From assembly GCF_014650035.1 (NCBI RefSeq), contig NZ_BMUE01000016.1, forward strand, positions 97,564 through 161,563: 64,000 nt of DNA, read 5' to 3'. Made by a program: the position numbers and the translations under genes. The notes beneath the pieces were generated by a model. The model was not told the origin of the DNA. It ran no database searches and was given only the letters and a program-made list of their open reading frames with translations. The first letter of the stretch is position 1; the number at the start of each line of letters is the position of its first letter. Positions 1 through 9,627 of this stretch are shown piece after piece. This DNA is from Streptomyces lucensis JCM 4490 (GTDB lineage Bacteria > Actinomycetota > Actinomycetes > Streptomycetales > Streptomycetaceae).

Positions 1-738
1 GACGTCAGCGGCGTCCCAGCCCGCACCCGGCAACGCGCCGGCACTGCGCGCCAGCGCCATCAGGGCGTCCAGATCGCATCCCGCCAGGACCTGCGCCGCC
101 ATCGCCCCGACGGAGTCGACGGCGGCGGCACGCCGCTCGGCGACGGGCACCAGCCCGAGGTGCCGCGACGGCGTGTCCACCTGCGGCACCCGCCGCAGCA
201 CCCCCAGGACCGGCACCCCGGCCGAGTCCAGCGCCTCCCGCAGCAGCGTTTCGTGCCGGTCCGAGGCGACCTTGTTCAGGATCACGCCCCCGACCCGCAC
301 CTCGGGGTCCCAGGACGCGAACCCGTGCACCAGCGCCGCCACCGACCGCGACTGCGAGGACGCGTCCACGACCAGCACCACCGGCGCCCGCAGCAGCTTG
401 GCGACATGGGCCGTGGACGCGAGTTCGCCCTGGCCCGCCGCGCCGTCGTACAGCCCCATCACGCCCTCGACCACGGCCAGGTCACAGCCCCGTGCCCCGT
501 GCATGAACAGCGGAGCGACCAGCTCCGGCCCGCACAGGTACGCGTCGAGGTTGCGCCCCACCCGCCCGGTCGCGAGCGCGTGGTACCCGGGGTCGATGTA
601 GTCCGGCCCGACCTTGTGCGGGGACACGGCGAGCCCCCGCGCGGCGAACGCGGCCATCAGCCCCGTGGCCACGGTGGTCTTGCCGCTGCCCGAGGAGGGC
701 GCGGCGACGACCAGCCGGGGCACCGGCGAGCAGGTCAC
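1..738 (-). CDS. cobB: Cobyrinic/hydrogenobyrinic acid a,c-diamide synthase, 3' end beyond window
   Basis: The visible 246 codons start with GTG at 738, and the N-terminus carries a dethiobiotin-synthetase-like P-loop (APSSGSGKTTVATG, about residues 13-26). This is the ATP-binding start of the CobB/CbiA family, which amidates the a and c side chains of the corrin ring using glutamine. The C-terminal glutamine amidotransferase half lies outside the window. The start codon overlaps the cobO stop by four bases (GTGA), so translation is probably coupled. It is the last visible gene of a riboswitch-led cobalamin operon. The assignment rests on the P-loop and the operon context. Confidence 0.88.
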   Translation of the reverse strand, partial: MTCSPVPRLVVAAPSSGSGKTTVATGLMAAFAARGLAVSPHKVGPDYIDPGYHALATGRVGRNLDAYLCGPELVAPLFMHGARGCDLAVVEGVMGLYDGAAGQGELASTAHVAKLLRAPVVLVVDASSQSRSVAALVHGFASWDPEVRVGGVILNKVASDRHETLLREALDSAGVPVLGVLRRVPQVDTPSRHLGLVPVAERRAAAVDSVGAMAAQVLAGCDLDALMALARSAGALPGAGWDAADV

Positions 739-1334
739 CACTCGATGCCCTTCTGGCCCTTCTGGCCGGCGTCCATCGGGTGCTTGACCTTGGACATGTC
801 GGTCACCAGGTCGGCGAGGTCCACCAGCTCCGGCGGCGCGTTCCGCCCGGTGACGACGACGTGCTGGGTGCCCGGCCGGTTGCGCAGCACCTCGACGACC
901 TCGGCGGTGTCCACCCACCCCCAGTGCATCGGGTACGCGAACTCGTCCAGCACGTAGAGCCGGTACGTCTCGGCGGCCAGGTCCCGCTTGACCTGCTCCC
1001 AGCCCTCCCGGGCCTTCTCCTCGTTGTCCATCTGCGCGTCGCGCTGGACCCAGGACCAGCCCTCGCCCATCTTGTGCCAGTCGACGGTGCCGCCCTCGCC
1101 GGAGGCGCCGAGCACGCGCAGCGCGTTCTCCTCGCCGACCCTCCACTTCGCGGACTTGACGAACTGGAACACCCCGATCGGCCACCCCTGGTTCCAGGCG
1201 CGCAGCGCCAGTCCGAAGGCGGCGGTGGACTTGCCCTTGCCGACGCCGGTGTGCACGACCACCAGCGGACGGTTGCGTCGCTGACGGGTCGTCAGACCGT
1301 CGTCCGGTACGACACTCGGCTGCCCCTGCGGCAT
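735..1334 (-). CDS. cobO: Cob(I)yrinic acid a,c-diamide adenosyltransferase
   Basis: This 199-residue protein attaches the 5'-deoxyadenosyl group from ATP to the cobalt of the corrin. The nucleotide-binding loop HTGVGKGKSTAAFG lies near residues 28-41, followed by the FQFVKS and RVGEEN segments usual in the CobO/BtuR family. Its length is normal for the family. The ATG overlaps the stop of the upstream chelatase gene by one base (TAATG), and its own stop overlaps the cobB start. The position after cobaltochelatase genes fits the reaction order: cobalt insertion, then adenosylation. Confidence 0.95.
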   Translation of the reverse strand: MPQGQPSVVPDDGLTTRQRRNRPLVVVHTGVGKGKSTAAFGLALRAWNQGWPIGVFQFVKSAKWRVGEENALRVLGASGEGGTVDWHKMGEGWSWVQRDAQMDNEEKAREGWEQVKRDLAAETYRLYVLDEFAYPMHWGWVDTAEVVEVLRNRPGTQHVVVTGRNAPPELVDLADLVTDMSKVKHPMDAGQKGQKGIEW

Positions 1335-3412
1335 TACGCGGCCCTCCTCGAAGTCCCCTGCACATCCCTGACCAGCCCGGCGATGGAATCCGCCCGCAGC
1401 CCGTCCAGCGTCACCGCCGTACCGCCCAGCTCACCCGCGAGCTGCCCGGCCAGCCCGAGCCGCACCGGCCCAGACTCGCAGTCCACGACCACGCTCGCGG
1501 TGCCCTCGGCCGCGAACAGCCGCGCCGCCCGCCTCGCCAGCGCGACCGGCTCGGTCCCGCCCGTCGCCCGGCCACCGTCCCGGCCGGAGGCGCTTCGCGC
1601 CGCCCCGTCACCGGTGGCCCGGCCGTCGGTCACCACCACGACCAGCGCCCGCCGCGCCGGATCCCGCAACCGCTCCACGCGCAGCACCTCGTGCGCCTTG
1701 AGCAGCCCGGCCGCCAGCGGCGTCCGGCCTCCCGTCGGCAGCGACTCCAGCCGCGCGGCGGCGGCGTCGACGGAGGAGGTCGGCGGCAGGGCGACCTCGG
1801 CGTCCTTGCCGCGGAAGGTCACCAGCCCGACCTTGTCCCGCCGCTGGTAGGCGTCCAGCAGCAGCGACAGCACCGCGCCCTTCACGGCGCCCATCCGCTG
1901 CCGGGCCGCCATGGACCCGGAGGCGTCGACCACGAACAGCACGAGGTTCCCCTCCCGGCCCTCCCGGGTCGCCTGCCGCAGATCGTCGCGGCGGATCACC
2001 AGCCCGGGCCCGGACCGGCCCCGCGCCCGCTGGTGCGGGGCGGCGGCCTGCACGGTCGCGGCCAGGTGCAGCTTGGTCAGCGCGCCCCGGGGCCGGCGGG
2101 CCCCGGTCGTCCGCCCGTGCTCGGTCCGCGCCCGCGACCGCCGCCCGGCGGCCCCCTCGCCGATCCCGGGCACGCTCAGCGCCTTGGTCCGGAACGGTTC
2201 GGCGGCACGGGCGGGCGCCTGCTCCCGCGAGCCGGACGGCTGCGACTGCCCGCCCTCACCGGCCTCGGGCCGCGCGGCGCTGCCGCCGTCGTCCTGCGGA
2301 CCGGCGTCGGGCGCGGGCCGCCCACCGCCGCCACCGGGACCGTCGGGGTCGGGATCACCGTCGCCGCCGCCGTCCCCGCCGTTACCGCCCTCCTCGTCGC
2401 TCCCGGAGGACTGCTCCAGCGTCTCGTCCAGCTTGTCCTCGTCGAGACCGGGCGCGTCGAAGGGATTGCGCCGGCGCCGGTGCGGCAGCGCGAGCAGCGC
2501 GGCCTGCCGGACGTCCTCGGCGAGCACGTCCGTGCGCCCGGCCCACGCGGCCAGCGCGGTCGCCGTACGGGCCATCACGATGTCGGCGCGCATGCCGTCC
2601 ACCTCGAAGGCCGCGCAGGTCGCCGCGATCTGCCGCAGCGCACCGTCGCCGAGCCGCACCCGCGGCAGCAACTCCCGTGCCGCGACGATGCGCTGCCGGA
2701 CGGCCGCCTCCTCACCGGCCCATCCGGCGGCGAACGCGGCCGGATCGTCGTCGTAGGCGAGCCGGCGCCGGACCACCTCCACCCGCTGCTCCGGCTCCCG
2801 CGACGCGGCGACCTCCACGGTCAGCCCGAACCGGTCCAGCAACTGGGGCCGCAGCTCGCCCTCTTCGGGATTCATGGTGCCGACGAGCAGGAACCGGGCG
2901 GCGTGCCGCACGGAGACGCCCTCGCGCTCGACGTACGAGGCGCCCATGGCCGCGGCGTCCAGCAGCAGGTCGACCAGGTGGTCGTGGAGGAGGTTGACCT
3001 CGTCGACGTAGAGGATGCCCCGGTGGGCGTCGGCCAGCAGACCCGGCTCGAACGCCTTCACGCCCTCGGCGAGCGCCCGCTCGATGTCGAGCGCGCCGAC
3101 CAGCCGGTCCTCGGAGGCGCCGACGGGGAGTTCGACCATGCGGGCGGCCCGCTGGGCGCCCGGCCCCGGCTCGTGCGGGCCGTCCGGGCAGGACGGGTCC
3201 GGTGCCGCCGGGTCGCAGGAGAACCGGCAGCCCGGCACCACGGCCACCTCGGGCAGCAGCGCCGAGAGGGCCCGCACCGCCGTGGACTTGGCGGTGCCCT
3301 TCTCGCCGCGCACCAGCACACCGCCCACCGCCGGGGACACGGCGTTCAGCAGCAGCGCGAGCCGCAGGTCGTCCTGGCCGACAACGGCCGTGAACGGAAA
3401 CGGGGTTGTCAC
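1334..3412 (-). CDS. Fused ChlI/ChlD-type chelatase ATPase subunit (probable cobaltochelatase partner of CobN)
   Basis: This 692-residue protein joins two chelatase motor subunits. An N-terminal AAA+ domain has Walker A GEKGTAKST (about 36-44) and Walker B ILYVDEVNLL (about 133-142). A linker rich in Gly, Pro and acidic residues (about 335-405) leads to a C-terminal von Willebrand A domain with MIDAS motif DASGSM (about 496-501). Start GTG at 3412 is chosen because it overlaps the cobN stop (GTGA). Related magnesium chelatases use separate I and D chains. Here the neighbour is cobN and no cobS or cobT is visible, so I infer that the fusion powers cobalt insertion into hydrogenobyrinic acid diamide. 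Confidence 0.9.
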   Translation of the reverse strand: MTTPFPFTAVVGQDDLRLALLLNAVSPAVGGVLVRGEKGTAKSTAVRALSALLPEVAVVPGCRFSCDPAAPDPSCPDGPHEPGPGAQRAARMVELPVGASEDRLVGALDIERALAEGVKAFEPGLLADAHRGILYVDEVNLLHDHLVDLLLDAAAMGASYVEREGVSVRHAARFLLVGTMNPEEGELRPQLLDRFGLTVEVAASREPEQRVEVVRRRLAYDDDPAAFAAGWAGEEAAVRQRIVAARELLPRVRLGDGALRQIAATCAAFEVDGMRADIVMARTATALAAWAGRTDVLAEDVRQAALLALPHRRRRNPFDAPGLDEDKLDETLEQSSGSDEEGGNGGDGGGDGDPDPDGPGGGGGRPAPDAGPQDDGGSAARPEAGEGGQSQPSGSREQAPARAAEPFRTKALSVPGIGEGAAGRRSRARTEHGRTTGARRPRGALTKLHLAATVQAAAPHQRARGRSGPGLVIRRDDLRQATREGREGNLVLFVVDASGSMAARQRMGAVKGAVLSLLLDAYQRRDKVGLVTFRGKDAEVALPPTSSVDAAAARLESLPTGGRTPLAAGLLKAHEVLRVERLRDPARRALVVVVTDGRATGDGAARSASGRDGGRATGGTEPVALARRAARLFAAEGTASVVVDCESGPVRLGLAGQLAGELGGTAVTLDGLRADSIAGLVRDVQGTSRRAA

Positions 3413-6400
3413 TGGTCGCCCTCCAGATCGCCTTCCAGCTCCAGGTAGGTGGCGCGCAGCCGCTCCAGCGTGTCCGCGTCCGGCTCCGCCCACAGCCCGC
3501 GGTCCGCCGCCTCCAGCAGCCGCTCGGTGATGCCGCGCAGCGCCCACGGGTTGGACTTCCTCATGAAGTCCCGGTTCTCCGGGTCGAAGACGTACTCGGC
3601 GCTGAGCTTCTCGTACATCCAGTCGTCGACCACGCCCGCCGTGGCGTCGTAGCCGAACAGGTAGTCCACGGTCGCCGCCATCTCGAAGGCGCCCTTGTAG
3701 CCGTGCCGGCGCATCGCCGCCATCCAGCGCGGGTTGACCACCCGGGCCCGGAAGACACGGTGCGTCTCCTCGCCCAGCGTGCGCGTCCTCACCTGGTCGG
3801 GGACGGCCGAGTCGCCCACGTAGGCCTCGGGGTTGGCGCCGGTGAGGTGCCGCACCATGGCGACCATGCCGCCGTGGTACTGGAAGTAGTCGTCGGCGTC
3901 GACCAGGTCGTGCTCGCGGGTGTCGACGTTCTTCGCCGCCACCGCGATCCGCCGGAACGCCGTCTCCATGTCCCCGCGCGCCGCGCGCCCGTCGAGCCCG
4001 CGGCCGTAGGCGTAGCCGCCCCACACCGCGTACACCTCGGCGAGGTCGGCGTCGGATCGCCAGTTCCGGGCGTCGATCAGCGGCAGCAGACCGGCGCCGT
4101 ACGCGCCCGGCTTGGAGCCGAAGATGCGGGCCGTCGCGCGCCGCCGGTCACCGTGCTCCGCCGCGTCCTCCGCCACGTGCGCCCGCACGTAGTTGGACCC
4201 GGCGGGCTCGTCCAGCTCCGCCACCGCCCGCACCGCGTCGTCGATCAGACCGACCACGTGCGGGAACGCGTCGCGGAAGAACCCGGAGATGCGGACCGTG
4301 ACGTCGATGCGCGGCCGGCCCAGCTCCTCCAGGCCGATCACCTCGAACCCCGTCACCCGGCGCGAGGCGTCGTCCCAGACCGGGCGGCAGCCCAGCAGCG
4401 CCAGGATCTCGGCGATGTCGTCGCCCTGGGTGCGCATCGCGGACGTGCCCCACACGGTCAGGCCCACGGACCGCGGGTACTCGCCGGTGTCCTGCAGATA
4501 CCGCTGGACCAGGGAGTCCGCGAGCGACTGGCCGACCTCCCAGCTCAGCCGGGACGGAATCGCCTTGGGGTCGACCGAGTAGAAGTTCCGGCCCGTGGGC
4601 AGCACGTTGACCAGGCCACGGGTCGGCGAACCCGACGGACCGGCCGGGACGTATCCGCCGTTCAGGGCGCGCAGGATGTTCCCGATCTCGTCGGTGGTGC
4701 GGGCGAGCCGCGGTACGACCTCGGCGCAGGCGAACTCCAGCACCGCGACGGCGTCCGGGAGCCGCGTGCCGAGCACGTCGTCCAGCACGACGGGCACGGC
4801 CGCCCGGTCCCACGCCCGGGACTCCATGCCCTCCGCGATCCGCCGGCACAGCTGCTCCAGCAGGTCGATGGCGTCGGACGCCGTACGGGATGGGCCCGCC
4901 GCCAGGTCCGTCAGTTCCACCGGCACCTTCACCGGCGCACCCGGCTCGGCCAGCAGCTCCTTCTCCACCAGCCCGAAGTGTCCGGCCAGCGAGGCCCGCA
5001 GACCCGGCAGCGCGTTGGCACGGCCGCCCCAGACCTGCGAGGCGCGCAGCACGGCGAGGACGAGGTTGACCCGCGGTTCGCCGGCCGGGCCGCCGCCGAG
5101 GATGTGCAGGCCGTCGCGGATCTGCACGTCCTTGATCTCGCACAGATAGCCGTCGATGTGCATGACGAACTCGTCGAACTCCGCGTCGTCCGGCTGCTCG
5201 TCCACGTGCAGGTCGTGGTGCAGCTCGGCGGCCTTGACGAGGGTCCAGATCTGGGCGCGCACGGCGGGCGCCTTCACCGGGTCCAGGTCGGAGACGAGCG
5301 CGTACTCGTCGAGCAGCTGCTCCAGCTTGGCCAGGTCGCCGTAGGTGTCCGCGCGCGCCATCGGCGGCACCAGGTGGTCGACGACCGTGGCGTGCCCGCG
5401 CCGCTTGGCCTGCGTGCCCTCGCCGGGATCGTTCACGATGAACGGGTAGACCAGCGGCAGGTCGCCGAGGACCGCGTCGGGGGCGCAGCCGCCGCTCAGG
5501 CCCAGGCCCTTGCCCGGCAGCCACTCCATCGTGCCGTGCTTGCCCATGTGCACGACCGCGTCGGCGCCGAAGCTGTTCTCCAGCCAGCGGTAGGCCGCCA
5601 TGTAGTGGTGGGAGGGCGGCATGTCGGGGTCGTGGTAGATGGCGATCGGGTTCTCGCCGAAGCCGCGCGGCGGCTGGATCATCACGACGACGTTCCCGAA
5701 CCGCAGCGAGGCCAGCACGATGTCGTCGCCGTCCACGTACAGGCCGCCCGGCGGCTCGCCCCACGCCTCGGTCATGGCGTCGCGCAGCTCCGGGTCCAGC
5801 TTCGCGAACCACGCCCGGTAGTCGGCGAGCGGTACCCGCGCGGGCGCGGCGGCCAGCTGCTCCTCCGTCAGCCACTCCACGTCGTGGCCGCCCGCCTCGA
5901 TCAGCCGGTGGATCAGCTCGTCGCCGCCGGCCGGGTACTCGGTGAGCGAGTAGCCGGCGTCGCGCAGCGCGTCCAGCACCCGTACCGCCGAGGCGGGCGT
6001 GTCCAGGCCGACCGCGTTGCCGACGCGGGAGTGCTTCGTCGGGTACGCGGTGAAGACGAGGGCGACCTTCTTCTCGGCGTTCGGCTTGTGCTTCAGCCGC
6101 GCGTGCCTGACGGCGATGCCGGCGACCCGGGCGGACCGCTCGGGGTCGGCGACGTACACCGGGACCTCGTCCGGGCCCTGCTCCTTGAAGGAGAACGGCA
6201 CGGTGATCAGGCGGCCGTCGAACTCGGGGATCGCGACCTGCATCGCCGCGTCCATGGGGGACAGGGCGGCGTCCGACTCCGCCCACGCGGCCCGCGAGGA
6301 GGTGAGGCACAGGCCCTGCAGCACGGGGACGTCGAGGTCGGCGAGCGCGCCGATGTCCCAGGACTCCTCGTCGCCGCCCGCGGAGGCCTGTGAGGCGTGC

Positions 6401-7059
6401 GTGCCGCCCGCCGCGAGGACGGTGGCGACCAGCGCGTCGGCCCGGCCCAGCAGCTCGTACAGCCCGGCGTCCGCGCCGCGCAGCGAACCGCAGTACACGG
6501 GCAGGGCGTTGGCGCCCTGTGCCTCGATCGCGTCGCACAGGGTGTCCACGAAGCCGGTGTTGCCGCTCAGTTCGTGCGCCCGGTAGAAGAGCACGCCCAC
6601 CGTCGGCCGGCCCTCGGTGAAGGCGCGGTCGCCGTGGACGCCGTACTCGGGCATCTTCCGCGGCCCGTCGAAGCCCTCGCCGGTGAGCAGCACGGTGTCG
6701 GACAGGAACCGGGACAGCTCCAGCAGGTTCGCGGGGCCGCCCTCGACCAGGTACTTCAGCGCCTCGGCCACCACACCGGCGGGCACGGACGACTCGGCCA
6801 TCAGCTCGGCGTCCGGGACGGACTCGCCGCCCAGCAGCACGGCCGGCACACCGGACGCCTTCAACGCGGCCAGCCCGTCCTCCCAGGCCCGCTTGCCGCC
6901 CAGCAGCCGTACGACGGCGATGCCGGCGCCGTCGATCAGGCCCGGCAGCTCCCCGGCGACGTCGATCCGGGTCGGGTTGCCGATCCGGTACCCGGCGCCA
7001 CAGGCCCGGGCCGCCAGCAGATCCGTGTCGGCGGTCGACAACAACAACACTGTGCTCAT
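3409..7059 (-). CDS. cobN: Cobaltochelatase large subunit CobN
   Basis: This 1,216-residue protein has the full length expected for CobN, the porphyrin-binding large subunit of the aerobic, ATP-dependent cobaltochelatase. It shows family blocks such as VHMGKHGTMEWLPGKGLGLS, FIVNDPGEGTQAKRRGHA and, near the end, the YKGAFEMAATVDYLFGYDAT region. It begins with ATG at 7059, overlapping the cobQ stop (ATGA), and ends inside the start of the fused ChlI/D gene (GTGA). The tight coupling on both sides points to balanced synthesis with the ATPase subunit. Having CobN indicates the late-cobalt, oxygen-dependent B12 route. Confidence 0.96.
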   Translation of the reverse strand: MSTVLLLSTADTDLLAARACGAGYRIGNPTRIDVAGELPGLIDGAGIAVVRLLGGKRAWEDGLAALKASGVPAVLLGGESVPDAELMAESSVPAGVVAEALKYLVEGGPANLLELSRFLSDTVLLTGEGFDGPRKMPEYGVHGDRAFTEGRPTVGVLFYRAHELSGNTGFVDTLCDAIEAQGANALPVYCGSLRGADAGLYELLGRADALVATVLAAGGTHASQASAGGDEESWDIGALADLDVPVLQGLCLTSSRAAWAESDAALSPMDAAMQVAIPEFDGRLITVPFSFKEQGPDEVPVYVADPERSARVAGIAVRHARLKHKPNAEKKVALVFTAYPTKHSRVGNAVGLDTPASAVRVLDALRDAGYSLTEYPAGGDELIHRLIEAGGHDVEWLTEEQLAAAPARVPLADYRAWFAKLDPELRDAMTEAWGEPPGGLYVDGDDIVLASLRFGNVVVMIQPPRGFGENPIAIYHDPDMPPSHHYMAAYRWLENSFGADAVVHMGKHGTMEWLPGKGLGLSGGCAPDAVLGDLPLVYPFIVNDPGEGTQAKRRGHATVVDHLVPPMARADTYGDLAKLEQLLDEYALVSDLDPVKAPAVRAQIWTLVKAAELHHDLHVDEQPDDAEFDEFVMHIDGYLCEIKDVQIRDGLHILGGGPAGEPRVNLVLAVLRASQVWGGRANALPGLRASLAGHFGLVEKELLAEPGAPVKVPVELTDLAAGPSRTASDAIDLLEQLCRRIAEGMESRAWDRAAVPVVLDDVLGTRLPDAVAVLEFACAEVVPRLARTTDEIGNILRALNGGYVPAGPSGSPTRGLVNVLPTGRNFYSVDPKAIPSRLSWEVGQSLADSLVQRYLQDTGEYPRSVGLTVWGTSAMRTQGDDIAEILALLGCRPVWDDASRRVTGFEVIGLEELGRPRIDVTVRISGFFRDAFPHVVGLIDDAVRAVAELDEPAGSNYVRAHVAEDAAEHGDRRRATARIFGSKPGAYGAGLLPLIDARNWRSDADLAEVYAVWGGYAYGRGLDGRAARGDMETAFRRIAVAAKNVDTREHDLVDADDYFQYHGGMVAMVRHLTGANPEAYVGDSAVPDQVRTRTLGEETHRVFRARVVNPRWMAAMRRHGYKGAFEMAATVDYLFGYDATAGVVDDWMYEKLSAEYVFDPENRDFMRKSNPWALRGITERLLEAADRGLWAEPDADTLERLRATYLELEGDLEGDQ

Positions 7060-8564
7060 GCGGGCGCTCCCGGTGGAATGAATGGCAGTCCTTGCGGCGC
7101 GCCCGACTCGATGAGCCGCCAGAGCGCGTCCGTGTCCGCGTGCTGTTCGATCAGGTCGCCGAGCCGGTCGAGCTGCTCCTCGCGCAGCGCGGCGAAGGAG
7201 GTGTCCGGGGCCGGTACGAAGCGGCGGCCCGCGGCGGCGGCCACCTCGCGCAGGAAGGCCCGCCGGAAGCCGTCCGACTCCAGCGAACCGTGCCAGTGCG
7301 TGCCCCAGACGGACCCCACTCGGCAGCCGTCCAGGAAGGTCTCGCCGCCGAGGACCTCGGCGACGCCGTGGTGGATCTCGTACCCCTCGACGCGCTCGCC
7401 CAGGGCCTCGCCGGCCGGGCGGGCGAGGGTCTTCTCGCGGGAGAACCGCACCCGCACCGGGAGCAGACCGAGTCCGGGGACGGCGCCGGCGCGCGACTCG
7501 ACGTCGTCCTCGATGTGCTCGCCGAGGATCTGGAAGCCGCCGCAGACGCCGAGGACCGGGCGGCCCTCGGCGGCCCTGCGCACGAGGGCGTCCGCGAGCC
7601 CGCGCTCGCGCAGCCACTCGAGTGCGCGCACGGTGCCGCGGGTGCCCGGCACCACCGCCAGGTCGGCGTCGGCCAGTTCCTCCGGCCGGTCCACGAAACG
7701 CACGACGACCCCGGGTTCGGCGGCGAGCGCGTCCACGTCGGTGAAGTTGGACATGAGCGGGATCGCGCAGACGGCGACCCGCAGCACGTCCTCGCCGACC
7801 GGGGGAGCGACGGCGGACTCCCGGACGGTTCCGCGCAGCGAGACCCGCAGTCCGTCCTCCTCGTCGATGCCGAGCCCGTGCCGGAAGGGCAGCACGCCGT
7901 ACGTGTGCCGCCCGGTGAGCCCGTGCAGCATCTCCAGGCCCGGTTCCAGCAGGGAGACGTCCCCGCGGAACTTGTTCACCAGGAACCCGGCGACCAGTTC
8001 CTGGTCCTCGGGCGAGAGAAGGGCGACCGTGCCGAAGAAGGAGGCGAAGACGCCGCCGCGGTCGATGTCGCCGACCACGAGCACGGGCAGCCGCGCGTTC
8101 CGCGCGATCCCCATGTTGACGATGTCGGTCCGCCGCAGATTGATCTCCGCGGGCGACCCGGCCCCCTCACAGATCACCGCGTCATACGTGCCCCGCAACT
8201 CGGCCAGGCACTCCAGCACGGTGCCCAGGAGCCGCTGCTGCCGGCCACCGTGGTACCCGCGCGCGCTCAGTTCGCCCACCGGCCTGCCCAGCAGCACGAC
8301 CTGGCTGCTCTGTTCGCCGCCCGGCTTGAGCAGCACCGGGTTCATCAGCGCGGTCGGCTCCACGCGGCACGCCTGCGCCTGCATGGCCTGCGCCCGCCCT
8401 ATCTCCGCGCCCTGACGGGTCACGAAGGAGTTGAGGGACATGTTCTGCGCCTTGAACGGCGCGACCTTCACGCCCTGGCGCACCAGCCACCGGCAGATCC
8501 CGGCCGTGACGACGCTCTTGCCGGCGTCGGAGGTGGTGCCGGCGACGAGGAGACCCCCGCTCAC
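7056..8564 (-). CDS. cobQ: Cobyric acid synthase CobQ
   Basis: This 502-residue glutamine-dependent enzyme amidates side chains b, d, e and g of adenosylcobyrinic a,c-diamide. The N-terminus has the synthetase P-loop LLVAGTTSDAGKSVVTAG and the block PFKAQNMSLNS. The C-terminal type 1 amidotransferase domain has GVCGGFQILGE, containing the nucleophilic cysteine, and a later HHG block. Start GTG at 8564 overlaps the cobD stop (GTGA), which decides the start although the frame stays open further upstream. Its length is normal for the family. Confidence 0.96.
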   Translation of the reverse strand: MSGGLLVAGTTSDAGKSVVTAGICRWLVRQGVKVAPFKAQNMSLNSFVTRQGAEIGRAQAMQAQACRVEPTALMNPVLLKPGGEQSSQVVLLGRPVGELSARGYHGGRQQRLLGTVLECLAELRGTYDAVICEGAGSPAEINLRRTDIVNMGIARNARLPVLVVGDIDRGGVFASFFGTVALLSPEDQELVAGFLVNKFRGDVSLLEPGLEMLHGLTGRHTYGVLPFRHGLGIDEEDGLRVSLRGTVRESAVAPPVGEDVLRVAVCAIPLMSNFTDVDALAAEPGVVVRFVDRPEELADADLAVVPGTRGTVRALEWLRERGLADALVRRAAEGRPVLGVCGGFQILGEHIEDDVESRAGAVPGLGLLPVRVRFSREKTLARPAGEALGERVEGYEIHHGVAEVLGGETFLDGCRVGSVWGTHWHGSLESDGFRRAFLREVAAAAGRRFVPAPDTSFAALREEQLDRLGDLIEQHADTDALWRLIESGAPQGLPFIPPGAPA

Positions 8565-9505
8565 TTCCCACGTCCCTTCACGAGTCGGCGCGCGGCGACG
8601 GTGACGCCGAGCGCGAGCAGGCCGACGCGGCGGGAGAGCCGCACGGCGCGGTCGATGTCGGTGGTCCGGACGGCGCGCCCGGCGTCCCCGTTGAGCACGG
8701 GCCGGTGTTCGACGCGTCCGGCATAGGAGAGCGTTCCGCCGAGCCGCACGCCGAGGGCGCCCGCGAACGACGCCTCGACGGGGCCGGCGTTGGGACTCGG
8801 GTGCTCGGCGGCGTCCGCCCGCCAGGCCCTCACGGCCCCCCGGGGGTCGGGTCCGGCGAGCACGGCGAGCGCGGCGGTCAGCCGTGCGCCGGGCCATCCG
8901 GCGAGGTCGTCCAGACGGGCGGAGGCCCATCCGTAGCGCCGGTGACGGGGCGACCTGTGACCCACCATCGCGTCGAGGGTGTTGACCGCGCGGAAGCCCA
9001 GCAGTCCGGGCACCCCGGCCGCGGCGCCCCACACCAGGGCGCCCACCACGGCGTCGGAGGTGTTCTCGGCGACCGACTCGACCACGGCCCGGGCGATCCC
9101 GTCGGCGTCGAGCGCCTGGGGGTCCCGGCCGCACAGATGGGGCAGCCGCGCGCGGGCGGCCTCGACGTCACCGGTCTCGAGGGCGCGCCCGATGGTGCGG
9201 GCCTCCCGGGCGAGCGAGGTGCCGCCGACGACGGCCCAGGTGGCGGCGGCGGTCAGCGCGGCGGAGGCGGTGGGGGAGGGGCGTACGGCGCGTGCGGCCA
9301 CGGCACCGAGTGCGACGGCGCCACCGGCGCACACGACGGTGTGCAGGGCGCCCCAGCCGCGGTGGTCGTGCCACAACGCGCGTTCCACGGCCGCGGCCGT
9401 CCGCCCGAACACGGCGACCGGGTGCCCGCGGCGCGGATCGCCGAGGAGCAGGTCACCGAGAAGGCCGGCGGCGGCGCCGTACGCGTAGGAGCGATCGGCA
9501 CCCAT
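8561..9505 (-). CDS. cobD: Adenosylcobinamide-phosphate synthase CobD/CbiB
   Basis: This 314-residue integral membrane protein attaches the aminopropanol arm to cobyric acid. It has the family hallmarks: an N-terminal GDLLLGDPRRGHPV block, VVESVAENTSDAVV in the middle, and the SPNAGPVEASFAGALGVRLGG region near the C-terminus. It is the first gene of the cobalamin operon, about 120 bases downstream of the riboswitch core, so it is most directly exposed to B12-dependent control. No strong Shine-Dalgarno is seen directly before the ATG. That fits a riboswitch expression platform overlapping the initiation region, but this is inference. Confidence 0.95.
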   Translation of the reverse strand: MGADRSYAYGAAAGLLGDLLLGDPRRGHPVAVFGRTAAAVERALWHDHRGWGALHTVVCAGGAVALGAVAARAVRPSPTASAALTAAATWAVVGGTSLAREARTIGRALETGDVEAARARLPHLCGRDPQALDADGIARAVVESVAENTSDAVVGALVWGAAAGVPGLLGFRAVNTLDAMVGHRSPRHRRYGWASARLDDLAGWPGARLTAALAVLAGPDPRGAVRAWRADAAEHPSPNAGPVEASFAGALGVRLGGTLSYAGRVEHRPVLNGDAGRAVRTTDIDRAVRLSRRVGLLALGVTVAARRLVKGRGK

Positions 9506-9627
9506 CGGCTCAGCCGGCCGCGAGGGCCGTGGGTACAGGAGCGGGCCTGGTACGGGTCCTTCGGCAGCCGAGCATGGCGATATGGGTCCTCACTCAGGGT
9601 GTCCGCGCCCTGGTTCGACGAGTTCCG

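Noticed and set aside
3406..6393. A long open frame on the plus strand opposite cobN
   Set aside because: It is a shadow of the strong third-position GC bias of cobN. Its product is rich in Arg, Val, Gly and His with no family blocks, while the opposite strand codes for a textbook CobN.
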